39,957 bases of DNA from Betaproteobacteria bacterium (lineage in GTDB: Bacteria; Pseudomonadota; Gammaproteobacteria; Burkholderiales; SG8-41), in contig OMIN01000089.1 of assembly GCA_900299145.1 (NCBI GenBank), forward strand, positions 1-39,957. Reading direction: 5' to 3'. The position numbers and the translations under genes are program-made. Below are positions 1 through 9,877 of this stretch, in pieces (the stretch's first letter is position 1; each line of letters begins with the position of its first letter). Below the pieces are notes generated by a model, which was not told the DNA's origin, did no database searches, and saw only the letters and a program-made list of their open reading frames with translations.

Positions 1-2
1 CG

Positions 3-1130
3 ACCAAGACGCTGCTTGAAGCCAATGCCAAAGATGTTGCCGACGCTCGCTCGAAGCAGCTTGCCGATGCCGCCATCGACCGGCTGATACTCACGCCCAA
101 AACCATCGCTGCGATGGCGGATGGCTTGCAACAAATCGCCAAGCTCCCCGACCCCGTCGGCGAAATTAGCGGGTTGCGCTACCGGCCTTCGGGCATCCAG
201 GTGGGGCAGATGCGCGTGCCATTGGGTGTTGTTGGCATCATTTATGAATCACGCCCGAACGTGACGGCCGATGCCGCCGGGCTCTGTCTGAAATCTGGCA
301 ACGCGGCCATTTTACGCGGCGGCTCCGAAGCGCTACATTCGAATCAGGCCATCGCTGCGTGCGTGCGCAACGGGTTGGCGGCCGCGGGACTGCCTGAGAA
401 TGCGGTGCAGGTTATCGAAACCTCGGATCGCGCCGCCGTGGGCGAACTCATCACCATGCGCGAGTTTGTCGATGTCATCGTGCCGCGCGGCGGCAAGGGG
501 CTGATCGAGCGGCTACTGCGTGATGCGCGCATTCCGATGATTCAGCACCTGGATGGCATTTGCCATGTGTATATCGATGACAAAGCCGATATTGCCAAAG
601 CCATCAAGGTGGCGGACAACGCCAAGACACAGCGTCTGGGCGTGTGCAACGCCATGGAAACGCTGCTGGTGGCACGCGGTATCGCGCAAGCCGTGTTGCC
701 GCCGCTGTGCAAGATTTACCGTGACAAAGGTATCGAGCTGCGCGGCGACGAGGCTGCGCGCAACATCATCGCGGACATGAACCCGGCCACCGAGCAGGAC
801 TGGTACACCGAATACCTCGCGGCGATTCTCAGCGTGCGCGTGGTGGATGGGCTGGATGAAGCTATTGACCACATCACCACTTATGGCTCGAAACACACTG
901 ACGCCATCATCACCGAAGACCTCACGCGCGCGCGGCGCTTTATCACCGAAGTCGATTCGAGTTCGGTGATGGTCAATGCCTCCACGCGTTTTGCCGATGG
1001 CTACGAGTACGGCCTCGGCGCTGAGATCGGCATTTCCACCGACAAGCTGCACGCGCGCGGACCGGTGGGGTTGGAGGGACTGACGTCGTTAAAGTATGTG
1101 GTGTTTGGTGATGGACACATTCGCACCTGA
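3..1130 (+). CDS. proA: Glutamate-5-semialdehyde dehydrogenase (gamma-glutamyl phosphate reductase), 5' end cut by window
   Basis: This enzyme reduces gamma-glutamyl phosphate to glutamate-5-semialdehyde with NADPH in cytoplasmic proline synthesis. The frame is open from base 3 and reads like ProA before the first in-window ATG (114), so the true start lies outside the window and the ATG at 114 is internal. The motif [12 protein letters not shown] holds the expected catalytic cysteine (codon 645-647). PRGGKGLI and the C-terminal [24 protein letters not shown] stretch (first part [18 protein letters not shown]) are family hallmarks. About 375 residues are visible, so only a few tens are missing. 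No proB is adjacent within the window. The gene ends 42 bp before lpdA, and that gap contains one copy of the dispersed AT-rich repeat. Confidence 0.96.
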   Translation, partial: TKTLLEANAKDVADARSKQLADAAIDRLILTPKTIAAMADGLQQIAKLPDPVGEISGLRYRPSGIQVGQMRVPLGVVGIIYESRPNVTADAAGLCLKSGNAAILRGGSEALHSNQAIAACVRNGLAAAGLPENAVQVIETSDRAAVGELITMREFVDVIVPRGGKGLIERLLRDARIPMIQHLDGICHVYIDDKADIAKAIKVADNAKTQRLGVCNAMETLLVARGIAQAVLPPLCKIYRDKGIELRGDEAARNIIADMNPATEQDWYTEYLAAILSVRVVDGLDEAIDHITTYGSKHTDAIITEDLTRARRFITEVDSSSVMVNASTRFADGYEYGLGAEIGISTDKLHARGPVGLEGLTSLKYVVFGDGHIRT

Positions 1131-1145
1131 ATGACGCCAAAATCG

Positions 1146-1172
1146 TAAGTATCTGTTTTTATTGGATTTTTA
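1146..1172 (+). repeat. Dispersed AT-rich repeat, copy 1
   Basis: A 27-bp AT-rich motif starting TAAGTATCTG followed by TTTTTATTGGATTTTTA. It fills most of the proA-lpdA gap and ends directly before the lpdA ATG. It is one of eight related intergenic copies in the window (others near 6420, 9809, 11377, 13607, 18004, 21144 and 37628). Confidence 0.7.
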
Positions 1173-2984
1173 ATGCCGAAGCTGATCGAAGTCAAAGTCC
1201 CCGCCATCGGCGACTTCAAGAACATTCCCATCATCGAAGTGCTGGTGAAGCCGGGCGATGCGGTCAAGCCCGAAGACGCGCTGGTCACGCTGGAATCCGA
1301 TAAAGCGACGCTCGATGTGCCCGCGCCGGTGGCCGGCGTGGTGAAAGAAATCAAGGCGAAGATTGGCGACAAGGTATCTGAAGGTTCGCTGATACTCATG
1401 CTCGACGCCTCCGAGGCGGGAGCAGCTGCGACTGTTGCGCCTGCAGCTCCTGCTGGCATCGCGTCACCAACGCCGCCTGCCCCACCCGCAGTAGCCACCG
1501 CCCCCACGCCAAACTCGTCCCCCCTCACGCCTCACGCAACGCAAGCCGACATCCACGCTGAAGTTCTGATCCTCGGCGCCGGCCCCGGCGGTTACACGGC
1601 GGCGTTTCGCGCGGCCGATCTGGGCAAAAAAGTCGTGCTGGTCGAGCGTTACCCGACACTGGGCGGCGTGTGCCTGAACGTCGGCTGCATTCCGTCGAAA
1701 GCGCTGTTGCATGTGGCGAAAGTCATCACCGAAGCGGAAGAGGCCTCGCACAGTGGCATCACCTTCGGCAAACCCGCCATCGACATTACAAAGCTGCGCA
1801 CTTGGAAGGCCGGCGTCGTTGGCAAACTCACCAAGGGGCTGTCGGGGCTGGCCAAGCAGCGCAAAGTGCAAGTGGTGACGGGGCGTGGCGAGTTTGCCTC
1901 ACCCCACACGTTGAAGGTGGAAACCACCGAGGGCGTTAAGACCATTGCGTTTGAGCATTGCATTATCGCCGCCGGTTCGCAGGTCGCGCGCATTCCTGGC
2001 TTTCCGCATGACGATCCGCGCATTATCGACTCCACCGGCGCACTGGAACTGGCGCAAATTCCCAAGCGCCTGCTAGTGGTGGGCGGCGGGATCATCGGTC
2101 TGGAAATGGCCACGGTGTACGATGCGCTCGGCAGCAAAATTACCGTGGTCGAGCTGATGGATGCGCTGATTCCCGGCGCCGACCCCGACATCGTGCGCGT
2201 ACTGCAAAAGCGCATCAGCGCACGTTACGAAAAAATCCTTTTAAAAACAAAAGTCTCCAAAATAGAAGCGCTTAAGGAAGGCCTCAAAGTCACTTTTGAC
2301 GCCAGTGGTACGAACGGTACGAATGGCACGCAAACCACCGACACCTTCGACGCAATTCTGATGGCGACGGGCCGCCGCCCGAACGGGCGCGATATCAAGG
2401 CCGATGCGGCGGGCGTTACGGTAAACGAGCGCGGCTTCATTCCCACGGACAAGCAAATGCGCACCAATGTGCCGCATATTTTTGCCATCGGTGATATCGC
2501 TGGCGAACCCATGCTGGCGCACAAAGCCTCGCACGAAGCGAAAATCGCCGCCGAGGTGATCGCCGGGCACAAGGCGTTTTTTGACGCTCGCACGATTCCT
2601 TCAGTCGCCTACACCGACCCGGAAATTGCGTGGATGGGCCTTACCGAAACGCAGGCCAAGGCACAGGGTATGGATTACGATAAAGCCGCGTTTCCGTGGG
2701 CCGCCAGCGGGCGGGCGCTTTCCACCGGGCGTGATGACGGCATGACCAAAGTGCTGTTCGACAAAACAACCCGGCGCGTCCTCGGTGCGGCAATCGTCGG
2801 CATCAACGCGGGCGAACTCATCGCCGAGGCAGTCCTGGCGCTGGAAATGGGCGCGGATGCCGCTGATTTGTGTCTGACCATCCATCCACACCCAACGCTG
2901 TCCGAGACCGTCGCGTTTGCCGCGGAAATCGCGGAAGGCTCTATCACCGACCTGTATTTTCCGCCGCGCGCCGCCAAAAAATAG
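1173..2984 (+). CDS. lpdA: Dihydrolipoyl dehydrogenase (E3) with N-terminal lipoyl domain
   Basis: E3 subunit of a 2-oxoacid dehydrogenase complex; it reoxidises dihydrolipoamide with NAD+ through FAD and a redox disulfide. Of 603 residues, about 1-80 form a lipoyl domain with the lipoylation motif ESDKATLDVP (Lys44). An Ala/Pro-rich linker runs to about residue 125. The FAD site follows (ILGAGPGGYTAA), then the disulfide motif GGVCLNVGCIPSK, an NAD site (VVGGGIIGLEMA) and the C-terminal active-site motif HPHPTLSE. Lipoyl-E3 fusions are usual in betaproteobacterial pyruvate dehydrogenase operons, normally after aceE and aceF. Here proA lies upstream and a sensor kinase downstream, so the cognate E1/E2 genes are not in the window. 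A short 9-bp repeat near 2306-2332 encodes GTNGTNGTQ, probably a surface loop. Confidence 0.96.
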   Translation: MPKLIEVKVPAIGDFKNIPIIEVLVKPGDAVKPEDALVTLESDKATLDVPAPVAGVVKEIKAKIGDKVSEGSLILMLDASEAGAAATVAPAAPAGIASPTPPAPPAVATAPTPNSSPLTPHATQADIHAEVLILGAGPGGYTAAFRAADLGKKVVLVERYPTLGGVCLNVGCIPSKALLHVAKVITEAEEASHSGITFGKPAIDITKLRTWKAGVVGKLTKGLSGLAKQRKVQVVTGRGEFASPHTLKVETTEGVKTIAFEHCIIAAGSQVARIPGFPHDDPRIIDSTGALELAQIPKRLLVVGGGIIGLEMATVYDALGSKITVVELMDALIPGADPDIVRVLQKRISARYEKILLKTKVSKIEALKEGLKVTFDASGTNGTNGTQTTDTFDAILMATGRRPNGRDIKADAAGVTVNERGFIPTDKQMRTNVPHIFAIGDIAGEPMLAHKASHEAKIAAEVIAGHKAFFDARTIPSVAYTDPEIAWMGLTETQAKAQGMDYDKAAFPWAASGRALSTGRDDGMTKVLFDKTTRRVLGAAIVGINAGELIAEAVLALEMGADAADLCLTIHPHPTLSETVAFAAEIAEGSITDLYFPPRAAKK

Positions 2985-3014
2985 CCGTGTGCGAATACGC
3001 TCCGACGAACTGAC

Positions 3015-5159
<2,145 letters not shown>

Positions 5160-5211
5160 TTTTTAGCCGTTTTCCTGTTGCCTCTCCTTTCACAACCACG
5201 CTGGAATCTCC

Positions 5212-6414
5212 ATGAAGTTACCGCTTGAAGGGGTCAAGATTCTTGACCTGACGCACGCGCTCGCTGGCCCGTTTTGTTCCACCATGCTCGCCGACTACGG
5301 CGCCGAAGTCATCAAACTCGAAGCCTTCGGCGCGGGCGACATCGCGCGCGGCTGGGGCACGCAGTTGCCCGGCGGCGAAACGGCGTATTTCGCCTCGCTC
5401 CATCGCAACAAGAAGGGCATTGAAATCAACCTCAAGCACGCGCGCGGCAAGGCGATATTTTTTGATCTGATAGAGCGCTGCGACATCGTGATCGAAAATT
5501 TTCGCGTCGGCACGCTGAAAAAGCTCGGCCTCGATTACGACAAGGCGAAGGCGCGCAACCCCGGCATCATCTACTGCTCGATTTCAGGCTTCGGCCAGAC
5601 CGGGCCGTACAAGGAACGCGCCGCGCTCGATCTGATTTTGCAGGCGGAAAGCGGCATGATCAGCGTTACCGGTGAGCCCGGCGGCCGCGGCGTGCGCTGC
5701 GGCGTGTCGATTGCCGACCTGACGGCAGGCCTGAACGCCGCGTTTGGCATCATGGCGGCGCTGCGCGTAAAAGAGAAGACCGGGCGTGGCCAGCAGGTCG
5801 ACGTATCGATGATGGAAGGGCAGATGGCGTTGCTCAACACGCTGATCGGCAATTACCTTGCAGACGGCAAGCTGCCAGCGCAAATGGGCACGGCTTATAC
5901 CGCGCTGACCCCCTATCAGACGTTTCACACCAAGACCAAGGATTTCGCACTGGCGGTGGGCAGTGAAAAGCTGTGGAAGACATTCTGCCCGGCCATCGGC
6001 CACCCGGAACTGATGGACGATCCGCGTTTCGCCGTCAATCCGCAGCGCACGAAAAATCGCAAAGTATTGATCGACACGTTGCAGGCGATTTTCATGGAAC
6101 GCACGTTCGAGGAATGGGAAACCCTGCTGCTCGGCGCCGGCATTCCGTTTGGCGCGCTCAACAACATCGCGCAACTGGTGGAGCACCCGCAGGTCAAGGC
6201 ACGCGGGTCGATGGTGGATATCGATCACCCAAAAATCGGCAAAACGCGCGTGGTTGGCCCGGTTGCAAAGCTCTCGGAAACGCCCGCCACCATCCGCAGT
6301 TTGTCGCCGTCACTCGGCGAACACACGGCGGAAGTGCTACGTGACTTTCTCGGCATGGATGCTGCGGCCATTGCCGGGCTGCGCGCGGACGGCGTGATTG
6401 CCGCCGAGAAGTAG
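5212..6414 (+). CDS. Family III CoA-transferase (CaiB/BaiF type)
   Basis: Moves coenzyme A between carboxylic acids through an aspartyl-CoA intermediate; the substrate pair cannot be told from sequence. At 400 residues it has normal family length. It opens with LEGVKILDLTHALAGPFCS and continues with the nucleotide-binding stretch ADYGAEVIKLE. The likely catalytic aspartate is in AALDLILQAESG (Asp140), followed by the family motif TGRGQQVDVSMMEG. It follows the sensor kinase by 52 bp and converges on the selenoprotein candidate, with only about 38 bp and one AT-rich repeat copy between the stop codons. CoA-transferases of this family are often multiplied in Burkholderiales and act in degradation of unusual acids. 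That would fit the many Bug receptors here, but the link is inference. Confidence 0.93.
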   Translation: MKLPLEGVKILDLTHALAGPFCSTMLADYGAEVIKLEAFGAGDIARGWGTQLPGGETAYFASLHRNKKGIEINLKHARGKAIFFDLIERCDIVIENFRVGTLKKLGLDYDKAKARNPGIIYCSISGFGQTGPYKERAALDLILQAESGMISVTGEPGGRGVRCGVSIADLTAGLNAAFGIMAALRVKEKTGRGQQVDVSMMEGQMALLNTLIGNYLADGKLPAQMGTAYTALTPYQTFHTKTKDFALAVGSEKLWKTFCPAIGHPELMDDPRFAVNPQRTKNRKVLIDTLQAIFMERTFEEWETLLLGAGIPFGALNNIAQLVEHPQVKARGSMVDIDHPKIGKTRVVGPVAKLSETPATIRSLSPSLGEHTAEVLRDFLGMDAAAIAGLRADGVIAAEK

Positions 6415-6419
6415 CAACA

Positions 6420-6446
6420 CAACTATTTGTTTTTATTGATATTTTT
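6420..6446 (+). repeat. Dispersed AT-rich repeat, copy 2
   Basis: Starts CAACTATTTG and continues TTTTTATTGATATTTTT. It lies between the convergent ends of the CoA-transferase and the selenoprotein candidate, starting a few bases after the CoA-transferase stop. Confidence 0.7.
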
Positions 6447-6452
6447 GCAAAC

Positions 6453-7013
6453 TCAAGACTGCTTCAGCGCAGTCTTGATGAGTTCCACCACTTGCGGAAT
6501 TGCCGCCAACGCGCGGCCCTCCACCTGTTCCAGCGACAGCCCGCCCAGCGGGTGCTCGATCATCACCAGCGGCAACGCCGGCACGCCAAACACGCGCGCC
6601 TGATTTTTGCCGAGGCCGCGAAACGGCTCGGAGCACACCACCGCCGTGGTCAGACCACGTTTTGCGAGTTGCGTCATGTCGTGGACACTCCACGACGTGC
6701 ACGCGCCTCAATCGGCCATGGCGGAAATCACCACGTCCGCCTCGCGCGCCAGTTGATCGAGAATGTCCGTCGGAGCTGCCAGCGACACAATGGGCTTGCG
6801 CGCAAACGACACTGAAGCTAGGGGCACTTCCTTCTTCACGCCCTCGACAATCATGCGCAGCAGGTGATCGGCATTGCCCTTGCTGTTGTCGAGCACGCCC
6901 AGACGCACGCCTTTGCCTTCCATCGTGCCGGCGCGCCGCTGCGTGGCCTTTGCATCCGCCACCGGCGCCGGTGCGGGCGCCGCCGGTATGACCAGTCTTA
7001 CCGTTTCATTCAT
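6453..7013 (-). CDS. UGSC-motif family selenoprotein candidate (in-frame TGA read as selenocysteine)
   Basis: If read only to the first stop, the gene ends at TGA 6708-6710 with ...DVVISAMAD. The same frame continues for 84 more codons with no other stop, giving Sec-G-A-C-T-S-W-S-V-H-D-MTQLAKRG and then LTTAVVCSEPFRGLGKN...IEHPLGG. As I recall, this matches the UGSC-type (seleno)protein family, in which Sec or Cys precedes Gly-Ser-Cys; here the motif is U-G-A-C with Sec at position 102 of 186. The start chosen is the ATG at 7013 (MNETVRLVIPAAP), with GCGAGG just upstream. An alternative in-frame start at 7046 adds 11 residues. The Sec-x-x-Cys pair suggests thiol/selenol redox chemistry, but the substrate is unknown. 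No sel genes are in the window. Alternative reading: a Cys-type gene broken by a nonsense mutation. The hairpin after the TGA argues against that. Confidence 0.8.
6454..6477 (-). terminator. Hairpin at the 3' end of the selenoprotein candidate
   Basis: A perfect 9-bp inverted repeat (CAAGACTGC and GCAGTCTTG, 6-base loop) overlaps the last codons of the minus-strand gene. It is well placed for transcription termination between convergent genes. No clear T-run follows on either strand, so it may instead be a 3'-stabilising structure. Confidence 0.4.
6678..6710 (-). promoter_or_regulatory. Bacterial SECIS-like element after the in-frame TGA
   Basis: On the minus strand the TGA (6710-6708) is followed by an 11-nt spacer and then a perfect hairpin: GTCGTGG (6696-6690), loop AGTGT, CCACGAC (6684-6678). 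The stem starts at +12 and the loop at +19 after the TGA. From memory, the E. coli fdhF SECIS apical stem and GGUC loop occupy about the same positions, and both loops place G-U at +20/+21. Unlike fdhF there is no bulged U in the stem. SelB recognition is inferred. Confidence 0.65.
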
Positions 7014-7649
7014 GATATGCCTCGCCTCGTGTGCCTGAACGCACATATTGCACGTGTCGCACAGGTTGAATTGTCAGGTGCTTCGCACTTCGTTGTCTGG
7101 TGCAGGGTGTTTCGTAATTGCCGACCCTGCAATTGTGACACGTGTAACACCGGGGCGGCTGTTCGCGCAGCGCATCCCATGCGGGCGCACTGAAGTGTGG
7201 CCTGCGCGCGTGCCGCGCACCGATAGGGCGCGCTCACCGGCCACGCCATGCCACACAGCCGGCCGAAAACCCGACGCCGGCGCTCCAAGGCCGGCCGATT
7301 GGGAACAATTTGGAACGACTGGGAGTGAAATGGGTTTTTCTTGCGGCAGATCAAGGCGCGCACCCGCGGCGCGGTCACGATATTCCGGCAGGTTGCACGC
7401 TTCTTGCTGGAATCTCCAGGAACCGGCCAATTTCCTGCTGCCGGCACTTTATTGAATACGTCGTGAATAAAGTCACACAACCCCGCGTGAAAATATCACA
7501 GCGCGCACGAACTAATCGTACGCGTCACACGCCGATTTGCCATGATGGAGGCGAGACAAAACACAACCCGCTGCACCGGCCACAAACAAAAAGCAGACTC
7601 GAAGACACCGGACGTCAACCATAACTGATCGCAAAGAGACGAGACGAAT
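7014..7649. other. 636-bp intergenic region between divergent genes
   Basis: No convincing gene was found; the open frames here have implausible composition. It must carry the promoters of the minus-strand selenoprotein candidate and the plus-strand LuxR-type gene. Two related boxes, GCACGTGTCGCAC (about 7050-7062) and GTGACACGTGT (about 7135-7146), form a weak inverted pair that could be an operator. Just before the LuxR gene, GAGACGAG precedes the ATG as a plausible ribosome-binding site. Confidence 0.4.
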
Positions 7650-8528
7650 ATGGAACACACATCCCTGGTCACGACTTCCATGCCAACGCGCGATATTTCA
7701 TCTTCAACTGCCCAAGGCAACGCCGCCCTTACGCGGGCGCAATCCCGCCTGGAGCAGGCCGCCACGGCACAGGATGACAGCGAGCGCTTCATGCGCATTG
7801 TGCAGGCCACCAGTGCCGTTGTCAGTCACTACGATCTCTTCATTTTCCTGCAAAGCAAGGTGCAGCACTTCATTCCGCACCAGATCATGCTCGCCGCGTG
7901 GGGTGATTTTCGCGGTGACAGCCCGAGGTTCGACGTGGTGTCGGCGCTGCCGGGCGTGCGCACCGACGTGCTCGCCGACTGCGGCATCGAGCACATGCTG
8001 AAAAACTGCTATCACCGATACATCTCCGGTGGCCGCAAGCCGCTGCGGCTGGAGAGCCCGCTGGCGGGCATGGAACGGCACGTCAGCTGCAACTGTGCGC
8101 TGCACGCGGCGATGAAAAACATGCGCTCCATCACTGTATTTGGCGTGCGCAACGAGCGTGACAATCAGGATGCCCTCTATATCGCCATGCACCCGAAGGG
8201 ATCGAGACGGGCGAAGTGCGACGAGTATTTCGCCTTTCTGGTGAACTCGGTGGTGTCGCAAATCGACGTGGCATTCCGCAAGGTTGCGGCGCTCAAACGC
8301 CCCTGCACGGAGGCGCCGGCCAGCATCCCGCTGTCGCTCGGGCAGTTCAGCGAACGCGAACACGAGGTGCTGCACTGGCTGGCGCAGGGCAAGTGCAATT
8401 CCGAGATCGCGGAAAAGCTCAACATCAGCGCGTTCACTGTCAAGAATCACGTGCAGCGCATTTACAAAAAGCTGGCCGCAGGCAACCGCACCGAGGCGGC
8501 GGAAAAATACCGGCTGTTGAACGCGTAA
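7650..8528 (+). CDS. LuxR-family transcriptional regulator, EpsA-like
   Basis: DNA-binding regulator of 292 residues. The C-terminal ~60 residues are a clear LuxR helix-turn-helix: FSEREHEVLHWLAQGK, then NSEIAEKLNISAFTVKNHVQ and RIYKKL. The N-terminal ~210 residues (FLQSKVQHFIPHQIMLAAWGDF and following) resemble the sensor region of the EpsA regulators linked to PEP-CTERM/exosortase exopolysaccharide loci, and not an acyl-homoserine-lactone domain or a receiver. No exopolysaccharide or PEP-CTERM gene is nearby, so the EpsA name is tentative and its targets are unknown. It is monocistronic, with long hairpins right after the stop codon. The start ATG has GAGACGAG upstream. Confidence 0.85.
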   Translation: MEHTSLVTTSMPTRDISSSTAQGNAALTRAQSRLEQAATAQDDSERFMRIVQATSAVVSHYDLFIFLQSKVQHFIPHQIMLAAWGDFRGDSPRFDVVSALPGVRTDVLADCGIEHMLKNCYHRYISGGRKPLRLESPLAGMERHVSCNCALHAAMKNMRSITVFGVRNERDNQDALYIAMHPKGSRRAKCDEYFAFLVNSVVSQIDVAFRKVAALKRPCTEAPASIPLSLGQFSEREHEVLHWLAQGKCNSEIAEKLNISAFTVKNHVQRIYKKLAAGNRTEAAEKYRLLNA

Positions 8529-8545
8529 GCCAACCTCTACATGAC

Positions 8546-8573
8546 GGCCCGGCGGCACTTGAGCCGCCGGGCC
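8546..8573. terminator. GC-rich hairpin between convergent genes (first)
   Basis: Perfect 11-bp stem (GGCCCGGCGGC / GCCGCCGGGCC, 6-base loop), 17 bp after the LuxR-type gene. There is no T-run, so it may be Rho-assisted or act as an mRNA 3' stabiliser. Confidence 0.55.
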
Positions 8574-8620
8574 GGGAGCCGGCAACGTTATACCGGCTGT
8601 GGCACTCTGGTGAATTGCAA

Positions 8621-8652
8621 GCCCGGCGGCGGACCTCCCTCCGCCGCCGGGC
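8621..8652. terminator. GC-rich hairpin between convergent genes (second)
   Basis: Perfect 13-bp stem (GCCCGGCGGCGGA / TCCGCCGCCGGGC, 6-base loop), about 50 bp before the stop of the minus-strand Bug gene. Its stem shares the CCCGGCGGC core with the first hairpin, so the two may be copies of one element. No T-run. Confidence 0.55.
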
Positions 8653-8701
8653 AGGGGCCAGGAACTCGGGTTGGACGGCGCCGGCACCCCGACGTTACCT
8701 C

Positions 8702-9664
8702 TTACGGCGCCTCACTAATCCCCATTTCCTTCAATACTTTGCTCCAACGCGCAAGTTCGTTCCGCACATAGCCCGCGAACGCCGTGGGCGTGGATTGCAT
8801 CAATTCCACGCCCTGCGCGTTGAACTGCTCGCGAAATTCCGGCGTGGCAAGCGCGCGCACCAGCGCCTCGTTGATTTTTTGCAGCAACGGCTGCGGCAAG
8901 CCCGCCGGGGTAAACACGCCATACCACTGCACCACCTCGAAGCCCGGCAACCCCTGCTCAGCGAAGGTCGGCACATCAGGGATCGCCGACATGCGCTTTA
9001 ACGTGGTGACGCCCAGCGCGCGCAGACGCCCGCCACGCAAATGCGGCTGCGCGGTCGACACCGCGCCGAACGAAGCCTGCACGTGGCCGCCCATGATGGC
9101 GACGATGGAATCGCCGCCGCCCTTGAAAGGCACGTGCGTCATCGATAGGCCTGCCGCGCGTTTCAAGAGCTCGCCCGCAATGTGCGGTGCGCCGCCGTAG
9201 CCCGTCGAGCCGTAACTCAAGGCATCCTTTTTCGCCCACTGAATGAGATCAGGCAACGTGCGCGCGGCCGCGGCCGCCTGCACCGTCAGCATTACCGGCG
9301 TGATCGCGGCGTTGCTCACCGGCGTGTAGTCGCGCACCGGGTCATACGGCAGATTGGGCCGCAACGCCGGGTTGATCGAAAACTGCGTCGAGGAACCCAT
9401 CAGCAGCGTGTATCCATCGGGCGCGGCCTTGCCGACAATTTGCATGCTGATGACACCGCCGCCGCCCGCGCGGTTGTCGACTATCACCTGCTGACCCCAT
9501 GTGTCTGTCAATTTTTGCGCCAGCGCGCGCGCCAGCAAATCCGCCACGCCGCCCGGCACAAAACCGACGATAAAGCGCACCGGCCGCGCCGGGTATTGCT
9601 GCGCCCACGCGGCCGCCGGCCAACACGCCGCGAGGCACAAGCCCGCGGCAACCCAGCCGCGCAT
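8702..9664 (-). CDS. Bug/TctC-family periplasmic solute receptor
   Basis: Periplasmic binding receptor of the tripartite tricarboxylate transporter family, which binds small carboxylates. The ATG at 9664 gives 320 residues with a signal peptide (MRGWVAAGLCLAACWPAAAWA, cut before QQYPARPVRF). Family marks are RPVRFIVGFVPGG, the DNRAGGGGV loop, PDGYTLLMG and THVPFKGGG. An in-frame TTG at 9688 has a better ribosome-binding site (GGGAGA, 9 nt upstream) and adds 8 residues, so the start is uncertain. No membrane subunits (tctA, tctB) are in the window, making this an orphan receptor as is common in Burkholderiales. It is divergent from a second Bug gene, the two sharing an upstream region of about 210 bp. 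Confidence 0.9.
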   Translation of the reverse strand: MRGWVAAGLCLAACWPAAAWAQQYPARPVRFIVGFVPGGVADLLARALAQKLTDTWGQQVIVDNRAGGGGVISMQIVGKAAPDGYTLLMGSSTQFSINPALRPNLPYDPVRDYTPVSNAAITPVMLTVQAAAAARTLPDLIQWAKKDALSYGSTGYGGAPHIAGELLKRAAGLSMTHVPFKGGGDSIVAIMGGHVQASFGAVSTAQPHLRGGRLRALGVTTLKRMSAIPDVPTFAEQGLPGFEVVQWYGVFTPAGLPQPLLQKINEALVRALATPEFREQFNAQGVELMQSTPTAFAGYVRNELARWSKVLKEMGISEAP

Positions 9665-9808
9665 TGCCAAAATGAATCCGATGTTCAACGCTGCTTTCTC
9701 CCGACACACTGTTGCAATGCCGCGTATTCTGAAGCACGGCCTGCACCCTCGGCGGCAACAGCGGCGATTGCCTTTACAATGGCAAACCACTCACTGCCGC
9801 CCGTTATG

Positions 9809-9835
9809 TAACTATCTGTTTTTATTGAATAAAAT
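9809..9835 (+). repeat. Dispersed AT-rich repeat, copy 3
   Basis: TAACTATCTG followed by TTTTTATTGAATAAAAT. It lies in the region between the two divergent Bug genes and is followed directly by a G that would complete an ATG (9834-9836). That ATG opens only a 15-codon frame. Confidence 0.7.
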
Positions 9836-9877
9836 GTTTTTTCCGCTCTACCCGATGCTCGTACCATCCGCGCCGCC

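Noticed and set aside
1146-1172. AT-rich repeat as a dif/XerCD site or sigma-70 promoter
   Set aside because: No XerC/XerD-type half-sites around a central region, and no -35/-10 pair is kept across copies.
6453-6677. Separate short gene starting at the ATG 6677 (minus)
   Set aside because: It lacks the active-site part and is in the same frame as the upstream portion; better explained as the C-terminal half of the selenoprotein candidate.
7704-8687. Minus-strand open frame (327 codons) opposite the LuxR-type regulator
   Set aside because: Covers two terminator-like hairpins and lacks recognisable motifs, while the plus strand has a complete regulator.
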